Origin: Antonospora locustae
Taxonomy: Eukaryota; Microsporidia
Reading direction: 5' to 3'
Length of the DNA stretch: 64,000 nucleotides
NCBI GenBank assembly: GCA_007674295.1
Contig: CM017453.1
Location: 1 to 64,000 of the forward strand
The notes under the pieces are model-generated. The model was not told where the DNA came from. It saw only the letters and a program-made list of their open reading frames with translations, and did no database searches. A program made the translations under genes and the position numbers. How positions within the stretch are numbered: the first letter of the stretch is position 1; each line of letters opens with the position of its first letter. This document shows, one piece after another, positions 55,013 through 63,728 of the stretch.

Positions 55013-55576
55013 CTATCCATTCTGCATCGCTTGTTCAACAAGCCAGGATATTACCAATTCAACGTTGTTTCCGTTCTTAGCAGAAACAGAGTAGCATGCA
55101 ACCTCTCTGTCGTATATTTTTACAAGCCCCAGTGCCAGAATTATGTCCTTGCAGTCCATGGCGTTTGGAAGGTCATTTTTAGAGCCCAAAACCAACAAGT
55201 TTCTCTTTTCCCACATGTTTCTGTACAATAGACTGCATAGATCATCCTTGGCCCGTTCACAAACTTGTTCGCTGCTGCATGAGTCAAAAACAAAGACAAC
55301 AACATCACACTTTTTGTAAAAAAAATCCCATTTTCCAAGATCCTCCTTTCCACCAGGTACATCATACACATAAAACTCAATATTCCTATTTATGTACTTT
55401 TTGACCTTATTTTTCTGCTGTGGTGATTGCTGCAAAAACTTTCCCTCAAATATGGATGAAACCAGCGCAGATTTTCCACTTTGTGCTGTCCCAATAAAAA
55501 GTACATTAAATCTCTTTAGAAACATTCGCCTGTATATCTCATATATTTTGCTGTAGAACCTTCTGCATAATTGCAT
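55013..55576 (-). CDS. ARL8: ARL8-type small GTPase
   Basis: The 187-residue protein has P-loop NVLFIGTAQSGKSALV, a DxxG motif as YVYDVPGGK, a G4 motif as LGSKNDLPNA (Ser instead of Asn before Lys), and the ARL8 signature IYDREVACYSVSAKNGNNVE. There is no N-terminal Gly-2, consistent with ARL8 using N-terminal Met acetylation rather than myristoylation. ARL8 links late endosome or vacuole membranes to kinesin. Length equals that of ARL8 proteins (186), which supports the start at MQLCRRFY. Confidence 0.8.
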   Translation of the reverse strand: MQLCRRFYSKIYEIYRRMFLKRFNVLFIGTAQSGKSALVSSIFEGKFLQQSPQQKNKVKKYINRNIEFYVYDVPGGKEDLGKWDFFYKKCDVVVFVFDSCSSEQVCERAKDDLCSLLYRNMWEKRNLLVLGSKNDLPNAMDCKDIILALGLVKIYDREVACYSVSAKNGNNVELVISWLVEQAMQNG

Positions 55577-55851
55577 TCTCTCTTTCTGGTTCTTCTTGAT
55601 TATATTGTCGCAACACCAATAATCCAAACATTGTAAACCAATAAAAGCACATTTTGTTTAAATAGAAGTTTTGCGTAACAGACATCTACACTATGCAAAT
55701 TGCATAGCTTTTCCACATGAGAACAACCCTTAAATAGAGAAAGGTTGTCAGAGAAGCGCATTGTTACTATTCATGATATCTTGTTTTATGTGGTTGTTTC
55801 ACATAAAGCTTGAGTTCTTTTTTTCATCCAACCCTTGCATAACATAAGTGT

Positions 55852-56304
55852 GTGATGATGAAGCATTTTGCATCTTTCAGACTGTGTAACGAGATGGAGA
55901 AGATTGCTCTCTTGCCAGACACTGCACTTAGGGAAGTCATGTGTAGTGACGAGAGGTACGTCGCAGAGTACATGTATTCAGTATATGTGAGCGAAGGTAT
56001 CTATGCGAACCATACATACAATTTTAGAATCCTCATACCGGAAGCGTACCCCTTTAGATCTCCTATAATAAAATGCATAGACACAATATTCCATCCTAAC
56101 ATAGACATCAACGGAAATGTGTGTCTAGAGTTTCTCAGGCACAATTGGAGCTGTGCAATGGGAATAGAATGGATTGTTTGGGGTATATATCTATTTTTGA
56201 TTGAGCCTTCTGGAGAAAATGCATTGAACACAGAGGCGGGGGATCTTCTGCTATACAATTATGACAAGTTCGCAGAAAAGGCGCGCACATATGCAAAATC
56301 GTAG
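55852..56304 (+). CDS. UBC12: NEDD8-type ubiquitin-conjugating enzyme (UBC12-like)
   Basis: The 150-residue E2 has FRILIPEAYPFRSPIIKC, the HPN motif in IFHPNIDINGN, and active-site Cys in NVCLEFLRHNWS, the NVCLxxLRxxW pattern being typical of UBC12/UBE2M. The long docking N-terminus for the NEDD8 E1 is short or missing. It should transfer NEDD8 to cullins. CAACCCTTG lies about 25 bp before the ATG; two adjacent ATGs are possible starts. Confidence 0.85.
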   Translation: MMMKHFASFRLCNEMEKIALLPDTALREVMCSDERYVAEYMYSVYVSEGIYANHTYNFRILIPEAYPFRSPIIKCIDTIFHPNIDINGNVCLEFLRHNWSCAMGIEWIVWGIYLFLIEPSGENALNTEAGDLLLYNYDKFAEKARTYAKS

Positions 56305-56461
56305 ACGATGCATCACCATATAGACTTATTGTTTATTCTGACGTGATAAAGACAGTGTTTTTTGATCTCCACAAAATAGCAGGAAAGCATATATATCATT
56401 AAAAGGGTCTGTGTCACATTAAAGCAAAATAAATTGCAGAAAGCCCTTTCTTAACAAAAGT

Positions 56462-57478
56462 CTACTCCTGAACCTCAAAAGCCTTTTTGAATCCCCATGT
56501 TTCTGGGTATACACCTTTGTCCATGATAACCCTCTTTGTTTTGCAGACAATTCCATGCTCCAAAATGCCTATCTCTACAGAAGATATTTTCGCCGCTGCC
56601 AAGGCGACTGCTTCTCCTTTTGTTGTCATTAGCACTATTTCATCGCCTATTTCTATTTCTTTCTCGTATTTCACTATTCCGTTGATCGTTAGCTGCGCAC
56701 CTGCACACAGTGCACCCACACAACTATCCTTCACCATAATTCTTTTGTATCCTTTTAGCAAAACCTCTAGTGGCTGGAACACCTTTCTTACTACTGACTC
56801 ATCGCCCCGTGTATTTAGGAGATATATGGCGTCAAGAATGTCATGCATAGTAACTGAGTCATACTCCGTAAAGTGGCCAGTGCGGATTCTTCTTAAATCC
56901 TTCATATGTGCCTCCACTCCCAATAGAAGCCCCATGTGAATACAGAGCGTTCTTATGTACGTTCCTGCCTCGCAGCTCGCCAAGAATAAGATATCGTTTT
57001 CATACTGTTCCATTACATCTATACTGTATATCTCCCTTACTCTCAGTTGTCTTTTTACTGCTGACATAAGAGGTGGTCTTTGAAACACCTTTCCTGTGAG
57101 AGTTTCTGCAACCTTTTTGAAATCAGATAGCTGCACCCTGTCGGAAAATGCTATTGTGCAGATATATGTTTTTCCCTCAGACTGCATGCTTTTAGTCAGC
57201 CTCGTCGCCCTGTCGATGCACACAAGTAGTGTACCACTGACTTGCGGATCTAGTGTTCCGCCGTGGCCAGTTTTTTCGCAGCCCATTATCTTCTTTATCC
57301 ATGAGACCACTTCGTGTGAGCTTGGATTAACGGGCTTATCTAGATTTACCACTGAGTACTTAAGATACTCCTTGATGCTTCGATTGTAAGGTGTAGATCC
57401 ACAGCTAAGTGGCGTATAGTGCACTGTTTTGGTGTGCATATCTTCCAAGTTATAAAGTAATAGGTCGTCCTTTGACAT
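56462..57478 (-). CDS. CBF5: H/ACA snoRNP pseudouridine synthase CBF5/dyskerin
   Basis: The 338-residue TruB-family protein has VVNLDKPVNPSSHEVVSWIK and the catalytic Asp in TGHGGTLDPQVSGTLLVCI. It also has RPPLMSAVKRQLRVREIYSI, and a C-terminal PUA domain (VKDSCVGALCAGAQLTI, then TTKGEAVALAAAKIS). It pseudouridylates rRNA guided by H/ACA RNAs in the nucleolus. The basic KKE tail of yeast is absent. ATCCCTCGATTC precedes the ATG. Confidence 0.97.
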   Translation of the reverse strand: MSKDDLLLYNLEDMHTKTVHYTPLSCGSTPYNRSIKEYLKYSVVNLDKPVNPSSHEVVSWIKKIMGCEKTGHGGTLDPQVSGTLLVCIDRATRLTKSMQSEGKTYICTIAFSDRVQLSDFKKVAETLTGKVFQRPPLMSAVKRQLRVREIYSIDVMEQYENDILFLASCEAGTYIRTLCIHMGLLLGVEAHMKDLRRIRTGHFTEYDSVTMHDILDAIYLLNTRGDESVVRKVFQPLEVLLKGYKRIMVKDSCVGALCAGAQLTINGIVKYEKEIEIGDEIVLMTTKGEAVALAAAKISSVEIGILEHGIVCKTKRVIMDKGVYPETWGFKKAFEVQE

Positions 57479-57709
57479 GAATCGAGGGATATGAATAATG
57501 TGTCGTATAACCAGCTATTAAGCGAAAAATGCAGCACACAATATGCGAATGCATGCTGCGGTAAAACTTATAACATTTATTAACGAGAGACTATTGTAAT
57601 ATATATTCTCAAAGAGCCACGTTGTTGTCATTCAAGTCATGTTTCTTCATAAAATAGACAAGAGGTCATGTTATCTTCTTCACAAGTAATACGGCAGCGG
57701 GGTGAATGA

Positions 57710-59521
57710 CTAGAGTGCTCTAAAATCAAATACCATTCTCTCAGCCTTTATTCTTCTCCTCTCACGTTTCCTGCGTCGTATAAAGAACCCTATGAGAATT
57801 AGTAGCAGTAGAGAAGAAACCAGAAGAATTGTTGTTAGTATGTTCCTTATTTGAATCCCAGGGCTTAAGTTCAGCGCCATGCAGACACTTCCATCATGCT
57901 CCTTGTACAAAACAATTTTGGAGTTTGGAATAACCTTCTGTTCTATCCTCTTAGCGTTGTATCCAAACGAAAGAGGACCAAGACCTTCTAAGTCTATCAG
58001 ATAGAAAGACGATGGCCCTAGGCCAAAGAAGACATATTGGTGCTGTAGGTGAGGAAATGTGGACTGTGATAGCTGGTGTCCCACAAGAACAATGTTGTTC
58101 TCTAGTATTTTGTATCTGTATGAAACACCGGGCACTGGTGGTCCAAAGCTGTCATCCTTTCTGCTGCAGGAAGAATTTCCGCACGTCAGAGAGCTGAAGT
58201 AGTAGTTATTTTTCGACAGATTATTCTTGTAGAGCTGCAGCATGCATACTCTCTCTGGCGTACTATCTCGAAAGTTCACGATTAGATTTTCTCTTCCTGC
58301 AAAGAGTATGTCTGAAAAGGATATAGATATGAGTCCGTGCCTTGAAATCTCACCAAACATATTATCTATTAGAGAAAATTGTCCCCTGCCATTATTTTTC
58401 ATTAACAAAATGCGAAACTTGCCACAGTCCTTGTTCTTCATGGTCAGCACAATGTGCTGAACAGAATCGCAAAATAGGTCAACGACAAAAAGACCGGATG
58501 GCATTCCAGTTTCATCGCACAAAACTATGGGCTCGTACCCTTTTTCATCAGTGGATATCAACTGCCGTACAAAACGTTCTTCGCTCTCCAGAGAATTGTC
58601 ATATATTCTCTTGCTATTTGATTTAGTCGTTAGGTTATATACAACATTTAGATAGAAGTCGTCACCTTCCTTGGAAACATATGCTATATCTACTAGGCAT
58701 GACTTGTTGAAGTCCGCAAATGCAATAGGTCCTATTTCTTTAGGAAGAAGTAAGCTCTCTATATATTCCAAGCAATTGTAGTTGTCTAGGCTGAAAATTT
58801 TCATAATCCTGTTACCGTCTTCTTCAAACTCCAAAACAAGGTCTGGCAACAAGTTTCCAGTCACGTCAATGAATCCACTGGTATGTAGATGATGCAGATT
58901 TTTCATCTCGCTGTTATGAATCTGTATTTTTGTACACTTGCTCAGGCTTTTATCGTACTTACAAATGTGTGTTCCGCTTCTATCTTGCAACAGAAGCACA
59001 GTCTCCATGCTGCGCAGGGCAAACAGAAGAGGAATAGAGGCTGTTTCTCCTATGTCATCTACAGACTTAGCATGCATTTTTGTATCTAGCCTATCGTGAT
59101 CTTTATAATGGAAGTATATGATATTAGCATAATGTCCACTTCTTGTTCTAGAAACTATGAGATATGATATGTTTCCAGATGAGTCATAGTCTGCTGGTAT
59201 AATCGTGCATATTTCCGCATCCTTTTCTAGTCTTTTGCAAAAGCAGACCTCATATTCACTAGTACGCTTATTTTCTTTATAGACTACAATACTTCTTTTG
59301 TCGCCTGAACAGCCCACAAGATCGTTTGTCAGGTATTTATGTGAATCAGAGTATGACATCAATATGAAATCTCTTGCACAGATGCTTTTTTCACTAAAGT
59401 GACGAGAATTCAAAGCATCGTCCATTCTGTGGGGTGGTGACAGAAGTATTAAAAATAAAAAGGAGTGTGCAAGCCTATTGAAAGTTAAATTACTGCAGGT
59501 TCCCGTACAACAACGTTGCAT
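57710..59521 (-). CDS. ITFG1/TIP-like membrane protein (FG-GAP propeller)
   Basis: The product has FG-GAP-like strands and the T-cell immunomodulatory protein (ITFG1/TIP) signature PPVPGVSYRYKILENN, then QYVFFGLGPSSFYLIDLEGL and VIPNSKIVLY. A membrane segment (IRNILTTILLVSSLLLLILI) and a short basic tail end the protein. From the first ATG (59521, 603 residues) a hydrophobic signal-like segment (LAHSFLFLILLS) is included. The ATG at 59425 is directly preceded by ACCCCACAGA but would remove that segment. Since the C-terminus is membrane-anchored, the longer form is topologically preferable. The cellular role of the family is poorly defined. Confidence 0.8.
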   Translation of the reverse strand: MQRCCTGTCSNLTFNRLAHSFLFLILLSPPHRMDDALNSRHFSEKSICARDFILMSYSDSHKYLTNDLVGCSGDKRSIVVYKENKRTSEYEVCFCKRLEKDAEICTIIPADYDSSGNISYLIVSRTRSGHYANIIYFHYKDHDRLDTKMHAKSVDDIGETASIPLLFALRSMETVLLLQDRSGTHICKYDKSLSKCTKIQIHNSEMKNLHHLHTSGFIDVTGNLLPDLVLEFEEDGNRIMKIFSLDNYNCLEYIESLLLPKEIGPIAFADFNKSCLVDIAYVSKEGDDFYLNVVYNLTTKSNSKRIYDNSLESEERFVRQLISTDEKGYEPIVLCDETGMPSGLFVVDLFCDSVQHIVLTMKNKDCGKFRILLMKNNGRGQFSLIDNMFGEISRHGLISISFSDILFAGRENLIVNFRDSTPERVCMLQLYKNNLSKNNYYFSSLTCGNSSCSRKDDSFGPPVPGVSYRYKILENNIVLVGHQLSQSTFPHLQHQYVFFGLGPSSFYLIDLEGLGPLSFGYNAKRIEQKVIPNSKIVLYKEHDGSVCMALNLSPGIQIRNILTTILLVSSLLLLILIGFFIRRRKRERRRIKAERMVFDFRAL

Positions 59522-59727
59522 TCTTCGAAACTATTTGAACTCGGATTCAGAACTTGCATAAGCCTAGCTGCACATTCCTGCTATTGTCACTAGCAAGTTA
59601 TTTCAGATGCACTAGTCCTAAAGACAGGTCTTTTTTCAAGCTAAAGAATAGCGATACTGATTATTGTGAGTAATAACTAAACTTCTCTAGAAAACGTATT
59701 CAGTTAATTTTTAAAAATGAGTCACCC

Positions 59728-60723
59728 ATGTTTGAGCTACAAATAAAATATAGGGATAGGGACATTGATACGAAGGACAAGGACACAGGTGCAAAGAATA
59801 GTGACATTGATATGAGGGAAAAAGAGACAGGTGCAAAGGATAAGGAGGTTGATACGAAGGACAAGGACACAGGTGCAAAGAATAGTGACATTGATATGAG
59901 GGAAAAAGAGACAGGTGCAAAGGATAAGGAGGTTGATACGAAGGACAGGGATGCAAATAAAAAAAAAGGGAAGGTTACAATCAGTCCCATCAATATTCTT
60001 AAGAAAACCATAGACTGTCTTTTGAATTTTGTTGAGGAAGTATATTTCAATATTAATGATAGCGGTATACAAATTCAAAGACTAGATAGCATGAGTGTTG
60101 TTCTTGCGGATATTTTACTTTCCAATAACCTATTTGACTCATATAGGTGCGACCGAAATCTTGTTCTTGGAGTGAATCTTAAGTCCTTTTATGGAATTCT
60201 CAAAGAAATTCATCTTGAGAATGATTCGATGCTGGTGCTTCATTGCCACGACGATTCAAATCACCTTACTATTACCCACAAGTCAAACACATACAACCTG
60301 TCGTTCAATATAAAGCTATTCAGTTATAATATAGAAACGCTAGAATTAAAAAAACAAAATTATTCGGCTTTTATAGATATGGGAACGGAGAAGTTTCTGA
60401 TGTTGTCAAAAGTTGTTGGATCTTTCTCTGAATTTCTTGAAATAAATGCAAAAAATGATACAGTGACATTCATGCAAAAGGGAGAAATGGCCGATTCAAC
60501 TATGGTTTTGAGATCAAACGTGGAAGGAGGTGCTGTAATAAGTGTGGCAAAGCCCGTCATACAGGAAATTGCAATGAAGTATGTCAAGTATATGTCTAAG
60601 GCAGCAGCACTGACGCAGAAAGTAACAATTCACATGGGAGAAAATACTCCTCTATATTTTGACTTTTACCTATATAACATGGGACATATGAAATTTTACA
60701 TAGCTCCCAAAGCAAGAGATTAA
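59728..60723 (+). CDS. POL30: PCNA sliding clamp with a repetitive insert near the N-terminus
   Basis: The 331-residue protein begins with the first PCNA strand (MFELQIKY). It is then interrupted by about 70 residues of charged repeats, and resumes with TISPINILKKTIDCLLNFVE, FDSYRCDRNLVLGVNLKSFY and the C-terminal YFDFYLYNMGHMKFYIAP, with the usual interdomain regions. Without the insert the length (about 256) is normal. The clamp encircles DNA and tethers polymerase delta and repair factors. AGTCACCC directly precedes the ATG, and the residues before the insert belong to PCNA, so the insert is not an upstream artefact. Confidence 0.93.
   Translation: MFELQIKYRDRDIDTKDKDTGAKNSDIDMREKETGAKDKEVDTKDKDTGAKNSDIDMREKETGAKDKEVDTKDRDANKKKGKVTISPINILKKTIDCLLNFVEEVYFNINDSGIQIQRLDSMSVVLADILLSNNLFDSYRCDRNLVLGVNLKSFYGILKEIHLENDSMLVLHCHDDSNHLTITHKSNTYNLSFNIKLFSYNIETLELKKQNYSAFIDMGTEKFLMLSKVVGSFSEFLEINAKNDTVTFMQKGEMADSTMVLRSNVEGGAVISVAKPVIQEIAMKYVKYMSKAAALTQKVTIHMGENTPLYFDFYLYNMGHMKFYIAPKARD
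59756..59960 (+). repeat. 84-bp (2 x 42-bp) tandem repeat in PCNA
   Basis: An 84-bp unit coding for DTKDKDTGAKNSDIDM and REKETGAKDKEV occurs twice in a row (59769-59852 and 59853-59936), followed by a partial third copy (DTKDRDA). Each unit is itself two related 42-bp halves sharing the TGAK motif. The two full copies are nearly identical, indicating recent expansion. Confidence 0.9.
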
Positions 60724-60900
60724 ATAAAGTATGAGCTTCTTTTGAGTCTTGTCCTTTAGCTGATCTGAAAAGTGCTAAAATGAATTTGCTTTGTTTAGAG
60801 ATGCTGAGATAGAGACTTGGTAACAGACGTTTTTTTATACGGATACACAACAGTACAGGCAGGGGCTGTCCAAATCCTAATCTAAACAAAAAAAATTCCC

Positions 60901-62316
60901 ATGTTGATAAAGGGAAAGATTCTAGAAATGGCTTGTGACGAGACACTTATTGTGAAGATTGATACGTACAACGAAGGTATAGAAATTGTGGTTCCTCTGG
61001 AGTTAAAGCACCACTTTGACTCTATACCAGGAAATGCTGTTGTTACAATTGAAGGTGATTTTGAAATCAAGGATTCAAAAATTTACTTTAACAGCTCATT
61101 GAGTTTCACTGTTGGTAAGGAAAATATTATCCAAGGCTTCTCAAAGCTGAGGGACCTTGAAAGAGGAAAATATGTTAACGTTCTGGGAATCGTTGTTGGA
61201 TGGTACGAGCCCAGGCAAAGCCAAGGCTCAGACTTCGTGTGTACTGTGGACATAGTAGATGAGACTGTTAACGAAAAGGTCCGCATTAGAATATTTACAA
61301 AAGAGAAGGCCTTTGAAGAGGGTTTTATGCCAGGTGACATTCTTGAGATATGTTCCATCAAAATGGTTGAGCCTGGTTTGTGCCTTGCTGGTAAGCGTAT
61401 TAAGATTCGGACTCTGTATTCTGAATACCTTAAGACAGAAGATGCGAACATTGACAGCAGTTGCATTTCCACGCTGATAAGTCACTACATGACCATAAGA
61501 AATCGCTTTACTAGGCTCAAGAGCATCGAAGAGTTAGAGTCAAACATGTTTTGTGATCTTGTGGGTCAGGCGATACATGTGCAGATAGAATCTGCAGACC
61601 TTGTAATAGTAACTATAATAGACTACACATGCAATGCAAAAGTTCAGAGTGGAGAGGATATCATGGGACACCAAAACGGAATGGTTGTGTTTGTAAAGGC
61701 ATGGGAGACATATGCAAGAATAGCAAAGGAGCTTGCCGCTGGGGATCTTATTCTTTTCAAAAATATGAAAATCAACAGCATTGATGATACAATAACAGGA
61801 TACATGTCTGCGTCAAGAGGTGGCGGAATCACAAAGCTTTTAAGTAACCATCCGCTGTGCAAAGCATTTTATGTGCGGAAAAGACGATTTGAGGAGAAGA
61901 TAGAGACTGAAAGAAGAAATATAGTCTCGCCGCCAAGATTCAGTCACTTTGACCTCAGTGCTATATCAACATTGAATGGAGAAGGCGTGTACAGAGTAAG
62001 AGGCTATATAAAATACACAATTCCTTTGCGACCAAAAACGGTATACAGATGCGGGTCATGTAATATGGCAAGAATTGTGCCTTTTTCAGGCTGCTGCAAG
62101 AGCAGCGAGTTTTTTGAAGAGAAGATATGCAGAATACTCCTTTGTGATATGAGTGGGAGCACGGTAGTTGTCTGCAAAAACAAAGTGCTTGAGTCGTTGT
62201 TTGCAGACTGCAACCAGAGGTTTATGCGGTACAACTACTTTGACTCACTTTTGCTGAGAGGCAGTACGTCTATAGGTTTGATAAATCACATGATAGATGC
62301 AAGTTTTGTTATCTAG
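60901..62316 (+). CDS. POT1: POT1-like telomere single-strand-binding protein
   Basis: The 471-residue protein has a Telo_bind-type OB fold at about 80-180: LRDLERGKYVNVLGIVVGWY, then RQSQGSDFVCTVDIVDETVN and FMPGDILEICSIKM, matching POT1/TEBP alpha. A second OB-like part follows (about 225-310: VQIESADLVIVTIIDYTC, AAGDLILFKNMKINSI). The C-terminal part has paired Cys (CGSCNMARIVPFSGCCK) and further strands. It should bind the G-rich telomeric overhang. ATTCCC directly precedes the ATG. Confidence 0.75.
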   Translation: MLIKGKILEMACDETLIVKIDTYNEGIEIVVPLELKHHFDSIPGNAVVTIEGDFEIKDSKIYFNSSLSFTVGKENIIQGFSKLRDLERGKYVNVLGIVVGWYEPRQSQGSDFVCTVDIVDETVNEKVRIRIFTKEKAFEEGFMPGDILEICSIKMVEPGLCLAGKRIKIRTLYSEYLKTEDANIDSSCISTLISHYMTIRNRFTRLKSIEELESNMFCDLVGQAIHVQIESADLVIVTIIDYTCNAKVQSGEDIMGHQNGMVVFVKAWETYARIAKELAAGDLILFKNMKINSIDDTITGYMSASRGGGITKLLSNHPLCKAFYVRKRRFEEKIETERRNIVSPPRFSHFDLSAISTLNGEGVYRVRGYIKYTIPLRPKTVYRCGSCNMARIVPFSGCCKSSEFFEEKICRILLCDMSGSTVVVCKNKVLESLFADCNQRFMRYNYFDSLLLRGSTSIGLINHMIDASFVI

Positions 62317-62642
62317 CGTAAGCAAGTCCAACTTGTGGACAAAGTGCTGAAGAAAATGCTGCACTCATGTATGAAGAAATAAGACAACTCTATTTCACCA
62401 AATCAGAATTGATGTAATGATGTTCATGTTGAAGCGGTAGCTTTTTCTGCAGTAGTGCAAATGTCCTTTATGTCTCTTATTTTTATCGAACTACATTTTC
62501 ACTGTGATTACGTAATAAATCACGGTTCCTATGAGCACTATAGCACTTGAGTGCATATTTATTTGAACGAGCGTACACGAGTACTTTCCTGCAAAGATCA
62601 TAAGGGCTGTGTAATGTAAAAACGAAGAAGAATAGCCTTCCT
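62317..62642. other. 326-bp intergenic region
   Basis: A+T-rich gap between the POT1-like gene and RIO1. Only short frames on either strand; nothing recognised. Confidence 0.5.
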
Positions 62643-63728
62643 ATGAATGCAATTAAATGCAAAAAAAGACGGAAAGACAAGGCAGACAGAGCCACTATAG
62701 AAAGGGTACTGGATAACAGGACAATAAGGATTATCGATAAGCTTGCTGCTCGCTCCAAGCTTTTTGAGTTTTCTGGATGCATAAGCACAGGCAAGGAGGC
62801 AAATATATACACATGCCGTGTATGCACAAATCTGAATTGCAAGATGGTCAGTTCTGAGGAAGAGGCAGTTGTTCGTGGTGCCATAAAAATATATCAAACA
62901 TCCATCATGGAGTTTAAGTCTCGAATACGGTATATTGATGGGGAGCCTCGGTTCAAAACTTTCTGTACAACAAATCCACGTAAGCTTGTCAAGCTGTGGG
63001 CAGAGAAGGAGGTCCGAAACTTAAAGAGACTCAACAAAGCAGAAATACCATCACCAATGCCTATATACTTGAAAAACAATGTTCTTATCATGACACTAAT
63101 AGGAGATGAGGAATGCGTAGCACCTAGACTCAGAGATGCAAAAATAGAGACCCCAGATGAGGTTTATGGCCAGTGTGTGGATATCATTACCAGAATGTAT
63201 AAAATAGCATGTCTGATACATGCTGATTTGTCTGAATACAACCTGCTGTACTACAAGAGAACTGTGTTTGTGATAGACGTAGGACAAAGTGTTGAAATAA
63301 GCCACAAGAATGGTCATGATTTTCTCATTATGGACATCAGAAACATCAATAACTTTTTTCAGAGACTTGGTGTCAATGTATTATCTCCTAATGCTATATT
63401 TGAGAATGTTACCGGCACAAGACTTCCGCATTGTCTGAAAGACATAGAGCTTGTGCAGGGAGCTTTCATTCCAACAAATCTGGATAGTATAGCAAACATA
63501 GAGGATGCGAGTAACTTTGTTGTTGGAGAAGAGGGAAAAAACAAGCCATCTGTATTTGTGAAGAAAGTGGCAAAAGAAAGTGTGACAACTCGTGAAGAGA
63601 TGAGGGTACTGCTGAAGGAGAACAAGAAGAAGGTCAAGGAAAGCAACAGACTTAGAAGAATAACGAAAGTGCCAAAAAAAGAGAAGGAAAGGCTGAAGAG
63701 AATCAGAAATAGAGGTAAAAAGCGCTAG
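62643..63728 (+). CDS. RIO1: Atypical protein kinase RIO1
   Basis: The 361-residue protein has the RIO1 signatures KDKADRATIERVLDNRTIRI, the flexible-loop STGKEANIYTC, VRGAIKIYQTSIMEFKSRIR, the catalytic LIHADLSEYNLLY and metal-binding VIDVGQSVE. RIO1 acts in late 40S subunit maturation in the cytoplasm. The C-terminal tail is basic (KKEKERLKRIRNRGKKR). Shorter than yeast RIO1 (484), mainly at both ends. Confidence 0.95.
   Translation: MNAIKCKKRRKDKADRATIERVLDNRTIRIIDKLAARSKLFEFSGCISTGKEANIYTCRVCTNLNCKMVSSEEEAVVRGAIKIYQTSIMEFKSRIRYIDGEPRFKTFCTTNPRKLVKLWAEKEVRNLKRLNKAEIPSPMPIYLKNNVLIMTLIGDEECVAPRLRDAKIETPDEVYGQCVDIITRMYKIACLIHADLSEYNLLYYKRTVFVIDVGQSVEISHKNGHDFLIMDIRNINNFFQRLGVNVLSPNAIFENVTGTRLPHCLKDIELVQGAFIPTNLDSIANIEDASNFVVGEEGKNKPSVFVKKVAKESVTTREEMRVLLKENKKKVKESNRLRRITKVPKKEKERLKRIRNRGKKR

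Noticed and set aside
59700..60078. Ser/Phe-rich antisense frames over the PCNA repeat
   Set aside because: Shadow of the 84-bp repeat; the plus strand encodes PCNA on both sides of the repeat.
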